Source: Sclerodactyla briareus (Eukaryota > Echinodermata > Holothuroidea > Dendrochirotida > Sclerodactylidae). From it: DNA of 64,000 nt. Positions 35,630 to 46,760 of the stretch are shown here, one piece after another; positions within the stretch are counted from its first letter, which is position 1; every line of letters starts with the position of its first letter. The position numbers and the translations under genes are program-made. The stretch lies in contig JAODTK010000865.1 of NCBI GenBank assembly GCA_026419785.1, forward strand, positions 162,701 to 226,700. Direction: 5' to 3'. The notes below the pieces were generated by a model, which ran no database searches, was not told the origin of the DNA, and worked only from the letters and a program-made list of their open reading frames with translations.

Positions 35630-36990
35630 GGTCCACACTGGCCAAAAATTAAAAAACACCCCAATAGCCGAAATTTAATTACACAAGCCCACTGCTCCCA
35701 GTTAAGAAAATCAACTTAAGCTTGAAGGAGATGCATTTCAAGCACATGTGTGGAATTTCATAAAAGGTCCCGAGGGCCCAAAGGGCACCTTGACCTTAAA
35801 AATTCCTCAACACCCGAAGGTACGGCTATTAAGCCATCATATGACTGAACCCAATTACTGTGTACCAAAATATGTAGGAGAGGCATTTTGCGGGATTTCA
35901 CATGATGGGCCCAGGGCCCAAGTGGGACCTTGGACCAAAAATTCCTGAACACCCTGAAGGTTATTAGGCCATCATTATGACCGACACAGCCTGTGGCACC
36001 AAAATGTGTAGAGAAGCATTATGCGTGATTTCCCATGATGGTCCCAAGGGCCAACACTGGGCCTTGGGCCAACAATTCCCGAACACCCCAATGCCACTAC
36101 CCAGGACTACATGTAACTTTGGAGATAATCAATTGAATCTTGTAAGAGAAGATCCCATTTCAAGCACCTTGTGTGTAATTTCATAAAATGGGGCCGAGGG
36201 CCCAAAGGGCACATTGGACCAAAAATCCTAAACACCCGAAGGTACGGCTATTAGAGCTTCATTGACGGAACACCAGTATGTGCACCGAAATGGTAGGAGA
36301 CGCATTTGCGTGAGTTCACATGATGGGCCCCCTATGGCCCAAGTGGGACCGTGGACAAAAATTCCTGAACACCCTGAAGGTTATTAGGCCATGATTATGA
36401 CCGGACATCAGCACTGTGCACCAAAATTTGTAGGAGAAGCATTAGGCGTGATTTCCCAGAATGGGCCCAAGGGCCCACAGGGCCTTGGGCCAAAAATTCC
36501 CGAACCACCCCCAATGGCCACACTACCCAAGGACCATTACATGTAAACCTTTAAAGGAAATCAATGAAGCTTTAAGAGCGATCCATTCAAGCACATTGGT
36601 GTAATTTCTAAAATTGGCCCTCGGGCCCTAGTGGAACCTTGGACCAAAAATTCCTGAACACCCCGAAGGTACGGTTATTAGCCCATCATTTCGACCGAAC
36701 ATCAGCAATGGGCATCAAAATTTTTAGGAGGTGAAGCATTTTGTGTGATTTCACATGAGGGGCACTAGGGCCCCAAGTGGCACTGTGGACCAAAATTTCA
36801 TGAACACCACGCAGGTACAGGCTATTAGCACCATAATTTGACTGAAAAGCCTGTGAATCAAATTTGAGGAGGAAGAGATTTTTTTTTTTAGTGATCCACA
36901 TTATGGGCCCTGAGGGCCCACAATGGTGGGGCAAAATCATGAAACACCCCATGATGACCCTTCACTTGGCCATCATTGTGACCAAGTTTC
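35630..36990 (+). repeat. Satellite of 140-bp monomers in a 424-bp higher-order trimer
   Basis: The core phrase 'gggccc-aagtgggaccttgg' plus 'accaaaaattcctgaacacc' recurs near 35769, 35910, 36044, 36193, 36330, 36466, 36616, 36762 and 36908. Three monomer types alternate: A has 'cgaaggtacggctatta', B has 'ctgaaggttattaggcc', and C has 'ttgggcca' then 'acaccccaat'. A to A' is 424 bases and A' to A'' is 423. Confidence 0.92.
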
Positions 36991-37110
36991 ACCATGATCC
37001 ATCAAACACTGGAGGAGGAGTAGCACTTTGAATCATTGTTGACAGATAGATATGATAGATAGACATGCATGATCACATAGCTCACCCAGCACATGCTGGG
37101 GTGAGCTAAA
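36990..37110 (+). mobile_element. 3' end of a satellite-bearing, hairpin-ended element
   Basis: Directly after the satellite come a GATA-type microsatellite (about 37041-37063), 'catgatcaca', and a near-perfect hairpin with arms AGCTCACCCAGCA (37079-37091) and TGCTGGGGTGAGCT (37094-37107), then A-rich sequence. Together with the array this makes a unit like pearl/CvA/DINE-type non-autonomous elements. The 5' end was not defined. Confidence 0.7.
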
Positions 37111-37219
37111 AATCAAAGAGGTGGCCAGCCCCTGAGTGCGTTTCACATATGAACTCCACTAGCCAGTGACCAGTCCACCTTCTAAATCATCAACCTTGTC
37201 TACCAAGGGATGGGAGAAA

Positions 37220-37600
37220 ATGTTTACTGAATGACACATTCACTAGAAGTAAATTCCAGTGATTCCTATTCTCACTTATAAAAATATTCAGCACTGAAGG
37301 TAGACCAATTCACCAAAAATTTGCATTGGATCTCATGAAAAAAAAATAGAACATACATGACATGAGTGACCCTGAATTCATGTGTACTTCTCAGGACTAA
37401 AAGAAGACAATACTTACCAAGTTTTGTTCAAATCTGACAAAACTTTTGCATAAATTAGGCAAATAAATTCCCTAATTAACATCTTGTAAGTTGATAATTT
37501 ATTCAGTTTAGTCTGCCTGATATTCTGTACCCATATGCAAAATCACAGCACCATAGCCTCTACAGTTCATCCATAATCTTGCTAATGAGCTCAACCAATG
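37220..37600 (-). repeat. Decayed sat-1 copies
   Basis: Contains 'actgaaggtagacca', 'ttttgcataaattaggcaaa' and similar pieces, the complement of the satellite at 1-545. Confidence 0.55.
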
Positions 37601-38034
37601 AAATACATAACATAAGCTAATTATCCTACTTAAAGAATCAGTGACTTTTGTGCTCAAAATTGAATCAAATGTGTTCACCCAACCCCAATAACATTACAAA
37701 ATTTTATCAGAATTGGTCTTGGGTTCCAGGGAAACATTCTAATAGGAGAGTGTGCTATTCATACACATACGCTGTATATGCTGATCAACGAGGGGCCAGG
37801 GGACAACACAACTAGGGATTTACTATCAGACAGAGGAGAAATTGCTGACCGTCTCTTACTCCCAACTGTGTACACCTCTTCGAGCCCAGTGAGCAGCCTG
37901 CAGCCAATCAGCAATCTCCGTAGAGTGGCATATATTTTTTTCCATATGAATATGGTAACATAACCTAAGCTCTGTCGATGTCACGTAGCATTTTGGGCCT
38001 CCAGGATGGCATTGTGGTGGAGCTGTAGGCTTAC

Positions 38035-38137
38035 ACGTGCTGTAGACCTTGGGGCGGGTCCAAGCTTGAATGACAGCCCTGTCAGGACGTCCAGCCTCCT
38101 TAGGAGTAGTATGAGCGAGGCAGACCGTCAATATCTC
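38035..38137 (-). CDS. SAMD1 (atherin)-like gene, exon with C-terminal half of SAM domain
   Basis: On the - strand a textbook acceptor (TGTCCCTCCTCTTCCTCAG, AG at 38138-38139) opens an exon that ends at donor CACGT|GTAAGC (GT at 38033-38034). Allowing one-base slips, it starts E-I-D-G and continues LILLLRRLDVLTGLSFKLGP and KVYS. SAMD1-type SAM domains read EIDG-x-SLLL-x-x-x-DVLTGL-S-x-x-LGPALK-x-Y, so the match is very specific. SAM domains of this type form polymers and tether chromatin proteins. The exon is 103 bases, 34 codons plus one base. It completes the domain begun at 39398-39600; a repeat element lies in the intron between. Confidence 0.85.
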
Positions 38138-38519
38138 CTGAGGAAGAGGAGGGACATTCAGTGGCAGTGAGATGTCGGACCAATGAGGGTAAGCCACACG
38201 AATGCACGACACAAAGCGGCCATTAACTGATCAGACGGTCCTTGATACATCAAAGCAAATGTCTTATACAGTCGCTTCCCGTGTTGTAGAGGAAGGGTTG
38301 TCCTTCCATTCAGCCCCTTTGGCTATTATTCACTTGACAATTGTATGACCCACCACGTATACTCCAGATGGGTGGGTCATTGTCAAAAGTGGGTCATACA
38401 TTCTTGTAAATTGACACACCAGAGTTATGCAGCTGACTTACAATTCCTAGAAATTGACCCTGGTAGGCTAGGTTCTTTCCATTACTTTCATTTGACCATG
38501 ACAACATAACCTAACATAA

Positions 38520-39392
38520 GGTGCAACCCTCGAAGTTGCAGGATCTCATTCGCAAATGTGGAACTATTAATTTGTTTCTACTTGCTACCTTTTCGCGAGT
38601 TGCAAAAGGACAAAATTCATCAAAATATGTCTGAAAACAGCCATTTTCCCCAAAAAATATTCTATTCATGGAAATTTCAGTAATTTACAGCATAAATGTT
38701 GGGAAACCCTTTGTTTTGATACTTTGTACCTCTTCTGAAATTTGAATCATTCAGTCCTCCCAATCTCTAAATATACCAAAACTGAACAGATTTTCAGAAA
38801 TTCTCAAATTGGCCAAAAATCTATTTTTCCCTCCTAAAATTGGCATTTTTGGTAGTTTTGGGCGGATTGCATGGGAAAAGTTGTTATTTGTGCCTTTTTA
38901 CATTGCTACAAAGTTTGAAATCATTCAGCCATTGGAATAAGGGAAATCTTGAAAACAATAGTGAAAACTTGTAAAAATGACACTTCCCCCAAATTTGTCT
39001 TTTGCCTCCTAAATTCCCCAATTTTGATAGTTTCCGTCTAATTTTGAGAGCAACTATGTGTTTAGTGACTATTCAAGCGTGTGCAAAATTTCACTTTGTT
39101 CAGCCACTCTAAAATGGAGATATTTGCGAAAAACCATCAAAAATCTGACGGACACGCAAACACACACACACGCACACACACAAACGGACACTTTTGCGAG
39201 TGCACCTCATTGCTGGATCACCCAGCACCCATGGTACCCCACCAATTGGTACCCCCTCAGTGGATAGTTCCGAACCACCACTATGGTTACCGTAGCAACT
39301 GTTGCTATGGCAACCAGCAACGTAAATATAGGGAAATGCCCCAAAGTGACTACAATATCTCATCCGGCCCTTCGGGACCGATGAGATAATAA
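38520..39392 (+). mobile_element. Hairpin-ended tandem-repeat element in the SAM intron
   Basis: Diverged tandem units (about 38540-39150) share 'caaagtttgaaatcattcag', 'aaattgg-caaaaat' and 'cctcctaaaatt'-type pieces. An ACGGACACRCAAACACAC microsatellite (about 39148-39192) follows, then a block with two X-box-like palindromes (39286-39314), and a terminal hairpin with arms TATCTCAT (39356-39363) and ATGAGATA (39381-39388) and inner CGGCCC/GGGACCG. The hairpin ends within ten bases of the splice donor of the next SAM exon. The plan is as at 37.1 and 2.16 kb. Confidence 0.7.
39286..39314 (+). promoter_or_regulatory. Two adjacent RFX X-box-like motifs
   Basis: GTTACCGTAGCAAC (39286-39299) and GTTGCTATGGCAAC (39301-39314) both fit the X-box pattern GTNRCC/Y-N2-RGYAAC bound by RFX factors. 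They sit inside the repeat element. Confidence 0.45.
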
Positions 39393-39397
39393 CTAAC

Positions 39398-39600
39398 CTG
39401 TTCTTTAAATGATGCATATTCCTCTGTGAATCCCAGTGATTTGAAGTAGTCGGCCACTTGGTCCACATTCCACTTTGCTAAATTTCCCTTTATTCGGGGT
39501 AGATCCTATCCCTCGCCGACTGCTCCGGCAGATTGGCAGTCTGAGAGTGGTTCGCCGTCGCCACCACACACATTACCATCTCCGCGATGTCAGGTATTGC
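39398..39600 (-). CDS. SAMD1 (atherin)-like gene, exon with N-terminal half of SAM domain
   Basis: On the - strand the acceptor TTTTCATCTTTTCAACAG (AG at 39601-39602) opens AIPDIAEMVMCVVATANHSQ and, after a one-base loss in a C4 run near 39490, the frame RIKGNLAKWNVDQVADYFKS then LGFTEEYASFKEQ. This is the first half of a SAM domain (W-x-V-x-x-V-x-x-Y-F-x-S-L-G-F), ending exactly where the next exon starts E-I-D-G. The donor is CAG|GTTAGT (GT at 39396-39397). SAM domains in SAMD1-like proteins mediate oligomerisation on unmethylated CpG chromatin. The - strand ORF at 39490-39690 extends past the acceptor into intron. Confidence 0.85.
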
Positions 39601-40211
39601 CTGTTGAAAAGATGAAAATGCTCTCCTGATCAAACAATTAGTTAGCTCAAAGTGAGTTGAATCTCTTGGCCAAGAGCATTCGGTGTTCATGGTTTCAGAG
39701 AGATGCCCAACAGCTCAACTGTACATGCTGTTCATGTGAATGGCAACTTTCCAAAAAAAGTTGTCTCTTACCAAGTAAATCCATATCAAAATAGATTGGA
39801 TGGAAGTAATAGCATATCAACACGAGTGTGCTTACAGTATCTCCTATCAGAACCGAAGCGGTGAGTTCTAATTTATGGAAGATGAGAGGGTGGGCTTTGT
39901 GTTCTGGTAATACTGTGATACGAGGCCTTGCATTACATACATGAGTTCATCAGTTCTACAGTTGGTAATAGCTCTGTGGTTTCCTTTGGTGAGTTGCCAG
40001 AAAGTAATTGTTGTTGTCTGGAATCAATAGGCTCTTCTAGTACACTGCGTAGCACTCAAGGCCACAACCAATATGCATGGCAATGCTGGCCTGAAAAGTG
40101 CGATCGGACACTTCATGTGGAGACTTGCGACTGCATGCAGTTGACTGCACAAGCGGTGACCGTATTGGTTTTAAACACACTGCCAGAGTCTATCCGAATG
40201 TTCTCATAGAA

Positions 40212-40634
40212 CTACTGAAGTTGGACCACCGATAGCAGAAGGATACTACTTCTAATCAATTTATACCACAGTTCCCATCTGTGGTATGCTACATAATTTG
40301 TTTGCCAACACCATGCAGAATTCCTGGAATTGCTGAACTCAGTTAAAAACCTTGCTGCCTGTGAACCATTGAAGTGGCTCGAAGTGGCTCCAGTTATCAC
40401 CTCACACCTTGAAGACATGGGGAGACTCAGTCGCCACAGATTCCCAAAAGCATCATCAATTTTGATTCGATTCTGGTTCAGATCCAGTAAGAGGCGCATG
40501 GGAAGACCCTGGCTGTATTGATCCTGGATGAGCACCGGTGATACCTCGCCTTCTCTTCTCGAGTAGGTCTCAGAGAGCTCGAGGCAGGTGGTGTAACCAA
40601 TCCCAACCATCTCCCGAGATCCACCAGTTTGCAT
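40212..40634 (-). CDS. Hypothetical exon upstream of the SAM exons
   Basis: A 140-codon open frame on the - strand, just 5' of the SAM exons on the same strand. Its middle reads like real protein (for example YSRREGEVSPVLIQDQYSQG, MRLLLDLNQNRIKIDDAFGN), with an acceptor-like ATCATCCTTCAG near 40647. Possible donors are GTGTGA near 40416 or GTGATA near 40410. No domain is recognised. Fragments on the + strand also look plausible, so the strand is not secure. Confidence 0.35.
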   Translation of the reverse strand: MQTGGSREMVGIGYTTCLELSETYSRREGEVSPVLIQDQYSQGLPMRLLLDLNQNRIKIDDAFGNLWRLSLPMSSRCEVITGATSSHFNGSQAARFLTEFSNSRNSAWCWQTNYVAYHRWELWYKLIRSSILLLSVVQLQ

Positions 40635-40972
40635 TCACCCCCTCCTGAAGGATGATCAGTGAACTCCAGGACCCAACCACTCTCTCAGAACCTGGAGGAG
40701 CGGAGGTTCAAATCAACGTGACTTGCTCACAGCCGAAACAGACGAGACTAATTGCAAATTTGCACCGTATGAGCCAGGCTTAGGATCCAGACACTCTTGC
40801 ATTGTGAGGGTGGCTATATTGAAGCTAGCTACCAGACTAGCAGGGCTACTATTAGTCTCAGAGATGAGACCTCCCTTCCCCTTTTTTGTGCAAGCACCAA
40901 AAAATGAGTAGCAATGGCCGTAACATTTACCATTACTGATGTACCTCTATTGATGACTGGATCGTTTTGCAG

Positions 40973-41154
40973 CATACCAATACTCATATTCGGAAACAGC
41001 AAATACTGTGCTTAAGTCACTCTCACGACAAGAGCGACCTATTTACGTTGCCTATTCTAACACTACCCTGGCTGAGACGTTTGATGTATTCCCAGCTGGC
41101 TTCATCCGGCACTTAAACAACCAACACCACATTTCTAAAGTGAGCCACCACTGA
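40973..41154 (+). CDS. Possible terminal exon, + strand, unknown gene
   Basis: After a GTTTTGCAG acceptor (AG at 40971-40972), an open frame of 59 codons lacks an ATG. It reads SLSRQERPIYVAYSNTTLAE then TFDVFPAGFIRHLNNQHH and stops at 41152-41154. The residue mix is protein-like but I recognise no family. It lies antisense to the inferred SAMD1-like gene. Confidence 0.25.
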
Positions 41155-41625
41155 CCCAGTATACTGTATAATGTCTTCTGTCAAATTGTGAGAAGTACTT
41201 CTTTATATGAAAGTGTTTATCGCAGGCCACGTTTGAATGGTCGATCTGCTAAAGGAAATCATGAAGCCACTGTTGTAGCACGCCGTAACAGTTGACCATT
41301 CATCGGCGAAATCTGAATATTCAAAGCGTGGGTTCTCTATCAGTGGTGTGATTGGTCCCTTCCAATATCGGAAGAGGAATTTGTGCTACTTCATAGCAAA
41401 ATTTAAAAAATGCTCAAATTTCAAACAACGTTGATACAGTAGACAGAATGGTCAATAGTGGCGAACTGTTAAAATTTTGAGTTTGGTTGTGGGTGCCAGA
41501 TAAGACCAGCAGAAATTGGGATTAGATCAACAACTGACACACAAGGGACCTATAATCACACCACCCCCCCCCCCTACCCCGTCATCTGCACATAAAGAAC
41601 AGGAAGAAAGGCACTGATTTCACAA
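41155..41625. other. Unassigned sequence
   Basis: No motif. A C-run lies at 41563-41574, just before the TIR region. Confidence 0.35.
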
Positions 41626-41627
41626 AC

Positions 41628-41907
41628 TTACTGGTTTGTGAATCGGTGACTACGAATACTTAACCCCCTATGCACTTTGCACCCCACCCCGCACCATTGA
41701 ACATCTGGCATTTTTTACAGTGAGTCCCGGGCTGGCAACCCTATCGTCTTCTTATTTTTTCAGGCAAGGCGTCCCACGGGATTGAGTGTCGAGGCCCGCG
41801 ATCCGACGAATGAGGACGCCCCGTGATGGCCCGAAAGTTGGGACAGTAGGTGGTACTTCCAATATTGGGTAGTAATTCGTAGTTCACCGATTCACAACCA
41901 GTAGTTT
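41628..41907. repeat. Small inverted-repeat unit at the left edge of the island
   Basis: The left end 'tactggtttgtgaatcggtg' plus 'actacgaa' (41629-41656) pairs with the right end 'ttcgtagttcaccgattcac' plus 'aaccagta' (41876-41903). It contains the left TIR copy L1 (41661-41746) and may be a MITE or a nested end of the larger element. Confidence 0.65.
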
Positions 41908-43479
41908 GTGAATCTATTTCACTTACTCAACTTACCCCATATTGCACTTCTGCACCAACTAGCACAGGGCCCCTGGAGGCGGGTCCGTGGCGTCACGAAC
42001 AGAGGTTTGTGGTCGGTTGTAGATTCAGAGGCAGCCCTCGTGCCTGCTAGCCGAGACTGTGTTGGAGAAGCTGCATGAACTAACGCGTGTGGGACAAACC
42101 CACCGACCTCGCATACCGCTCGCGAAGAAGTGTTAGTCTCGGGAGAACGAGGAGGCCGACTCTCCAGGCTCGCGGTGCAACGAGGTAGTGCACATGTGAA
42201 CCCAGCGAAACCTTGCTCAGAGATGCTGCTGCTTGCGATGCTCTCTTCCCACGATGAGAAAGCCTTCGATGCCGATAGAAAGCTTACTACATAGGAAGAA
42301 GAGTTAGTGCGTTGACGAACGAACTTCGTTTTCCCATTACCAGGGCCGTGTCCGCACCGGACACCAACACTGACGCCTCCACCGTTGATGAATTCCGACG
42401 GTGCAGAGGTTAAGTCTCTCGACGTGTGAACCCGACACCACGACCGCCTGTGGGGTCGACCCGCACCACCTCGATAGCTGACGCTGTCGTTTCGAAAGAG
42501 TAGGTGCGGCGGCTGCGACCGCAGGCTTGGAGTACCAATCTGGCCCGGGAGGCCTAAAGAGTCGAATCACGGTTGAGCCCACACCCGGCTCGAGAGCATC
42601 TGGCTCAGGATGGCAGAAAGATTCGGCAGGCCCATCCTCTGCTCGGTAGGGCCGACCCTCACACAGAGGGCAGGGAGAGTCGACTACGGCTATGGAAGCT
42701 CGGTATGAACCAATCCCAGGGGATCAATGCCCAGGACCGGCAGTAAGAGTGGGACCACTGCTCTGAGAGTCTTCATGCGTGATCCTCGGCTCGGTAGCTG
42801 ATCTCACCCAGTAGGTCAGGAAAGTCTGCCCACTGCTCTGTTATTCGGCAGGTCCGATCCTCGGTTGGTAGGTCCGTCTCACCACAGAGGGCAGGAATAT
42901 CGGCTCCGTCTATTCAAGCCCGTGATGAGCGAACCACTGCGCAGTGGAGCTGGCTTCGGATGGCGTGAAGATTCGGTCCGCTGCTCCATAGAGACTGAAA
43001 GTCCGAACCGGCGGCTCGGGATGGTTGAGTCTGGCTCAGGAGAGTTCGAGAGTGGGATACGACTCCGGAGGGTCGTTAGGGCTAACCTCGGCCTTGGAGA
43101 GCCGTCTTGTCCCATGCCCGGCTGATAGAGTCAACCACGGAACTGAAAACCGGGAAGCCGACCTCCGTCTCGGGAGAGCCCATCTAAATCAAGAGGGCCG
43201 AAGAAGTCCGCAAGCCCTGGAGGGTTCGGAGAGGTCTACACACGGCTCTAGACTGTCGCAGAGCGGTTCACGGCTCTGGCGAGCCTACCCACGGCTCCGG
43301 ACGGCAGACCCGGTTCGGGAAAGCGGAAGAGACGGTTCACGTCTCTGGATGGCCGACCCGCTCTGGAGTCTCCAGTGAAACAAGTCCGGCTTGGGAACAC
43401 GGAACGCCCACCACCGTGGCACTCCGCTGTCCAGCTGGGTCCGGCCTAGCCCAGTCTGTAACCAGGGCCCGGCTTTAGG

Positions 43480-43960
43480 GAGCACTGCTACCTCGGGGTA
43501 AGCCGGATGCTCCGTAAATTGCCGAGCCTGTCTTCAGCGACAGGGCGGGTCGGTTAGTGAAGTGCTGACTTAGGCAAAACGCGTCCGGCGTGAAGGTGAA
43601 TATGCGTTGAAGTAAGCCATGGTGTCTCGGCGTATAACGGCAGAGACGCTTCAGAGAGCACGGCTACCTCGGGGGGCGCCGGCTGCTCCGTAAACTGGCC
43701 TGGTTCTGTCCTCCTCAGCGACCGGGCGGGTCATCGAGCGAACGTGCTGGCTTCGTGAAGGTGATGACTGCGTCGAAGTAGCCTGGGGTCCCGGAGTAGA
43801 CGGCAGAGACTGTGCAGAGAGTACGGCTACCTCGGGGTGAGCCGGATGCTCCGTAAACGGGCCTATGTTTTTGGTCCCTCAGCGGACAGGTCGTTCGATC
43901 GAGCGACGTGCTGGCTTCGGGGAAAGCGCGTGCGACGTGAAGTGATAACTGCGCCAAAGA
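43480..43960 (+). repeat. About 165-bp GC-rich tandem repeat, three copies
   Basis: 'ggctacctcgggg-gccgg' then 'tgctccgtaaa' recurs near 43490, 43662 and 43826. Each is followed by 'cagcga-cgggcgggtc', 'gtgctggctt', 'cgtgaaggtgat' and 'gcagagac'. Confidence 0.85.
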
Positions 43961-45584
43961 CGTAATAGGGTCCACGGAGCAGAGCGGACGAGATCTAACT
44001 CAGCCGAGAACGATGACTCGTCGAGACTGCTACTAGGTCGTGGGCCTAACAAGGCGAGACGTAGTCCGCTAGCCAAATTCCGGCAGTCCTAGGCCGGCCG
44101 TTTCCCAGTCGTTGAGCCCCCGCTCAGCTTCAGTAAGCTGTCTGATGTAGGCGAGCGAGCGTTGCCTGTTAAGAACCCGAGGGAAGGTAGCGAACTGCTT
44201 AGTCTCTCCCACGAAGCTTACGCTTGGAAGCCGACCCTGACCTATACGCCCTGGTCCTCGCTGTCAACGGCCTGTACTGTCGCTAGATAGTGGAGCCTGC
44301 AACTCCGCCCCGGTGGCCCCTCGCCCGTGGGGGGGGGGCAGGCTAGATAGGAGTCCCAGTCGCTGGCGACACTAAGTCTTCCAGCTCCGTGGGCCTCCGC
44401 GAGCCGCTGATGTTTCTCTTTGAAGATATCCGCTCTGGCTGTGGTGGCGCTCTGGGCGGCCGCAGCGAACCCCGCCGCTGACCCGCGCAGCTCCCGAGTC
44501 TAGGTGAGGAGACTATAGACGATCCTGACGTAGACCTGTGTTGGAAGACTCCTCCAAGTCGGCTCCCTCCAGTGACTTATCTATTCAGTCCTTTAGCCGC
44601 CTTCTTCGGAATATCCGCGAGGAGGCCCCGGCCGCGATGGATGGCGGACTGCAGGCAACTCTTACCGAACGGGCAGGTCACCAGGCCGTCGATGTCCCGT
44701 GCGGTCTTAAGTCACCCGCGCTCAGGTCTTACAGACTGGCATGGATGAGGAGGCCCCCGGACCAACGACGCGATAGAGTCACCTTGTATAGCGACAGCGT
44801 AGCGAAGTCTGTCCCCGAACTTAGTAACTATGCGGAGAGACGAGAACAGTCTCTGGCTATGCGGGACACTTAACAACGTCCCTCGCCGAAAAAAATACCG
44901 CCAGCGCTAAGTTCTCGCCCTAGGTTGATCGGGGATCCACGGCACACTAACAAGGAATTTTGCTGCCTCCGACCCCTAGTACTACCGCGGGTAATAGCCT
45001 CGCCGCTCCCTGGGTGTCGAACACACTGCTCCACTTGAAGTCGCAATGCCTGACAAGAGAGACTCCCTCGCTACGTCTGTTTCGGACGACTGCCTCGTAC
45101 CCCCGGAGACTCCCCGAAGATCGCGGTATCGGTGAGCGTCTTGTCGTCTTCCTCCCTCTTGCCCGTAACCCAATAGCTGAAGTTCCTGAGGGGCCGCCTC
45201 GGCCTAACCTCCCCTACGGAGAGGCCGGAGGGTCAAGTAGCTTCAAGCCATCGTGCCCTGTAACGTCGCCGCTCTAAACGGTCTTAACAACCGGCGAAAC
45301 GGTTTGAAACCTCGCCCCGCAGGGCTGGCGGCTTGGCTATCCAATGTAAACTTTCTGCCTACCCTATCCGAACCGAGCAAGAGACCCTTCCTGGGGTGTT
45401 GACGTGTAGGCTGTGCCTGTTGTCTTGGATCGATCCCTGGTCCCCTGGCCTGGTCTGATGCCTGCGCCGTACCGGCCCGCCAGACCCGCGGCCGCGGGAC
45501 CAGTCCCGAACGCACTCGTCGGGACCTCCGGGCCGATTCAAGGTGAAACCACACCCCTAATCCGTACCCGCTTGTGCCGGCCCC

Positions 45585-45925
45585 GACCATGCTTGTCGGG
45601 ACTCCCGGGCCGTCCCGAGTTTTACGACACTCCGTTCGACCCAGCTTGGCCAGCCCCCGTACCTAGCTTGTCGGACCTCCGGGCCGTCCCCAGGTGTAAC
45701 GACACCCCATTCGGGCCGGCTGGCCGGCCCCGACTCTCCGTCGGGACTCCCGTGCCGTCCCAGGGGGGCCATTGTGTAACGACACCCCGTTCGACCTGCA
45801 TGGCCGGCGCCGACCTTACCATCGGCCTGTACAGGCAAAGACTATCCACTTCACCCGCCCCGCCTGGTTCGCCCGACCTCACCTGTCGGTACCGTCCGAC
45901 GCGTCTTGAGGTGTAACGACACCCG
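45585..45925 (+). repeat. GC-rich tandem repeat, about 85 bp, four copies
   Basis: 'gtcgggactcccgggccgtc' then 'aggtgtaacgacaccccgtt' then 'cggccccgac' recurs about every 85-90 bases. Overlapping ORFs of 90-167 codons across it are repeat-driven and shift frame between copies. Confidence 0.8.
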
Positions 45926-46297
45926 TTCGGGTCCTGGCTCCGAGTTAAGGACCACAAGCGGCCTCCTCTACGTCGAGACAGGAATGCCACCTCGGCCCTC
46001 CCCCGCGGCTTTGGTCATTGCTGACCCCTAGCTCTATTCCTTTGGACTCCCGTGCTACCGATGCACCTGCCCACGGGCCCGAAGGGGCCAAGCTCGGGCA
46101 CGTCCCTCTTCTTCGAGCGCCGCCCTATCACTGGGTCTTCTCTTCCGTCGGTAGGTAGTCTTCGTATACAAGGCGGCGCCTCCCAGGATTCCTCTGTCCC
46201 ATTTAGCGATGCCTGGAGGTCCGGTACCGACACACCTTCCCGGATCTGAGGAAAGTCGCTACTGAAATATCTTCAGGATTAACCTCCTGCCGAACGA

Positions 46298-46760
46298 TAT
46301 ACAAACAATATCAACAAATAGGAATCCCTTCCACATGATATTTATATGTCATCTAAGATGTAACTAGTATATATTCTACAACTACATACATCATCCGATA
46401 ACGAACGGTATACCATAGTGATTCACAGATAAGAAGCATTTCCGACCTGATTGCGATATGTCATAATCCTAGTGTATTGCTGTATAAGACTATCCAAAAT
46501 CCAAAATCATCGGCGTAACAATCACAATAGGAATCACTTCCGACCTGATAAGCGAAATGTCATAGTACGAGTGTTGCAGTATAAGAATATATAAAAATAC
46601 AACCATCAGCCGATCACGACCGTATACATAGCAATATCACAAATAGGAATCATTTCTGACATGATATGCAATTTCATAACTGGGGTGTATTGTTTTGTAG
46701 TTATTGCAGTATAAGACTATACAAATACAAGGAATCGCCAGTAACGAACTCACGAAAGAA
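46298..46760 (+). repeat. About 115-bp AT-rich tandem repeat, four copies
   Basis: 'acaaataggaatca-ttccg' then 'acctgatatgcgatatgtca' then 'gcagtataagactatacaaa' recurs near 46310, 46425, 46525 and 46640. It lies inside the TIR-bounded island, between the GC-rich part and the right end. Confidence 0.85.

Noticed and set aside
44538-44873. 111-codon ORF in the GC-rich island, considered as transposase or gag-like
   Set aside because: No catalytic or zinc-binding motif could be pointed to, and the surrounding frames are closed.
45243-45990. ORFs up to 167 codons in the GC-rich island
   Set aside because: They overlap on both strands, arise from the 85-bp tandem repeat and GC richness, and the frame is not kept from copy to copy.
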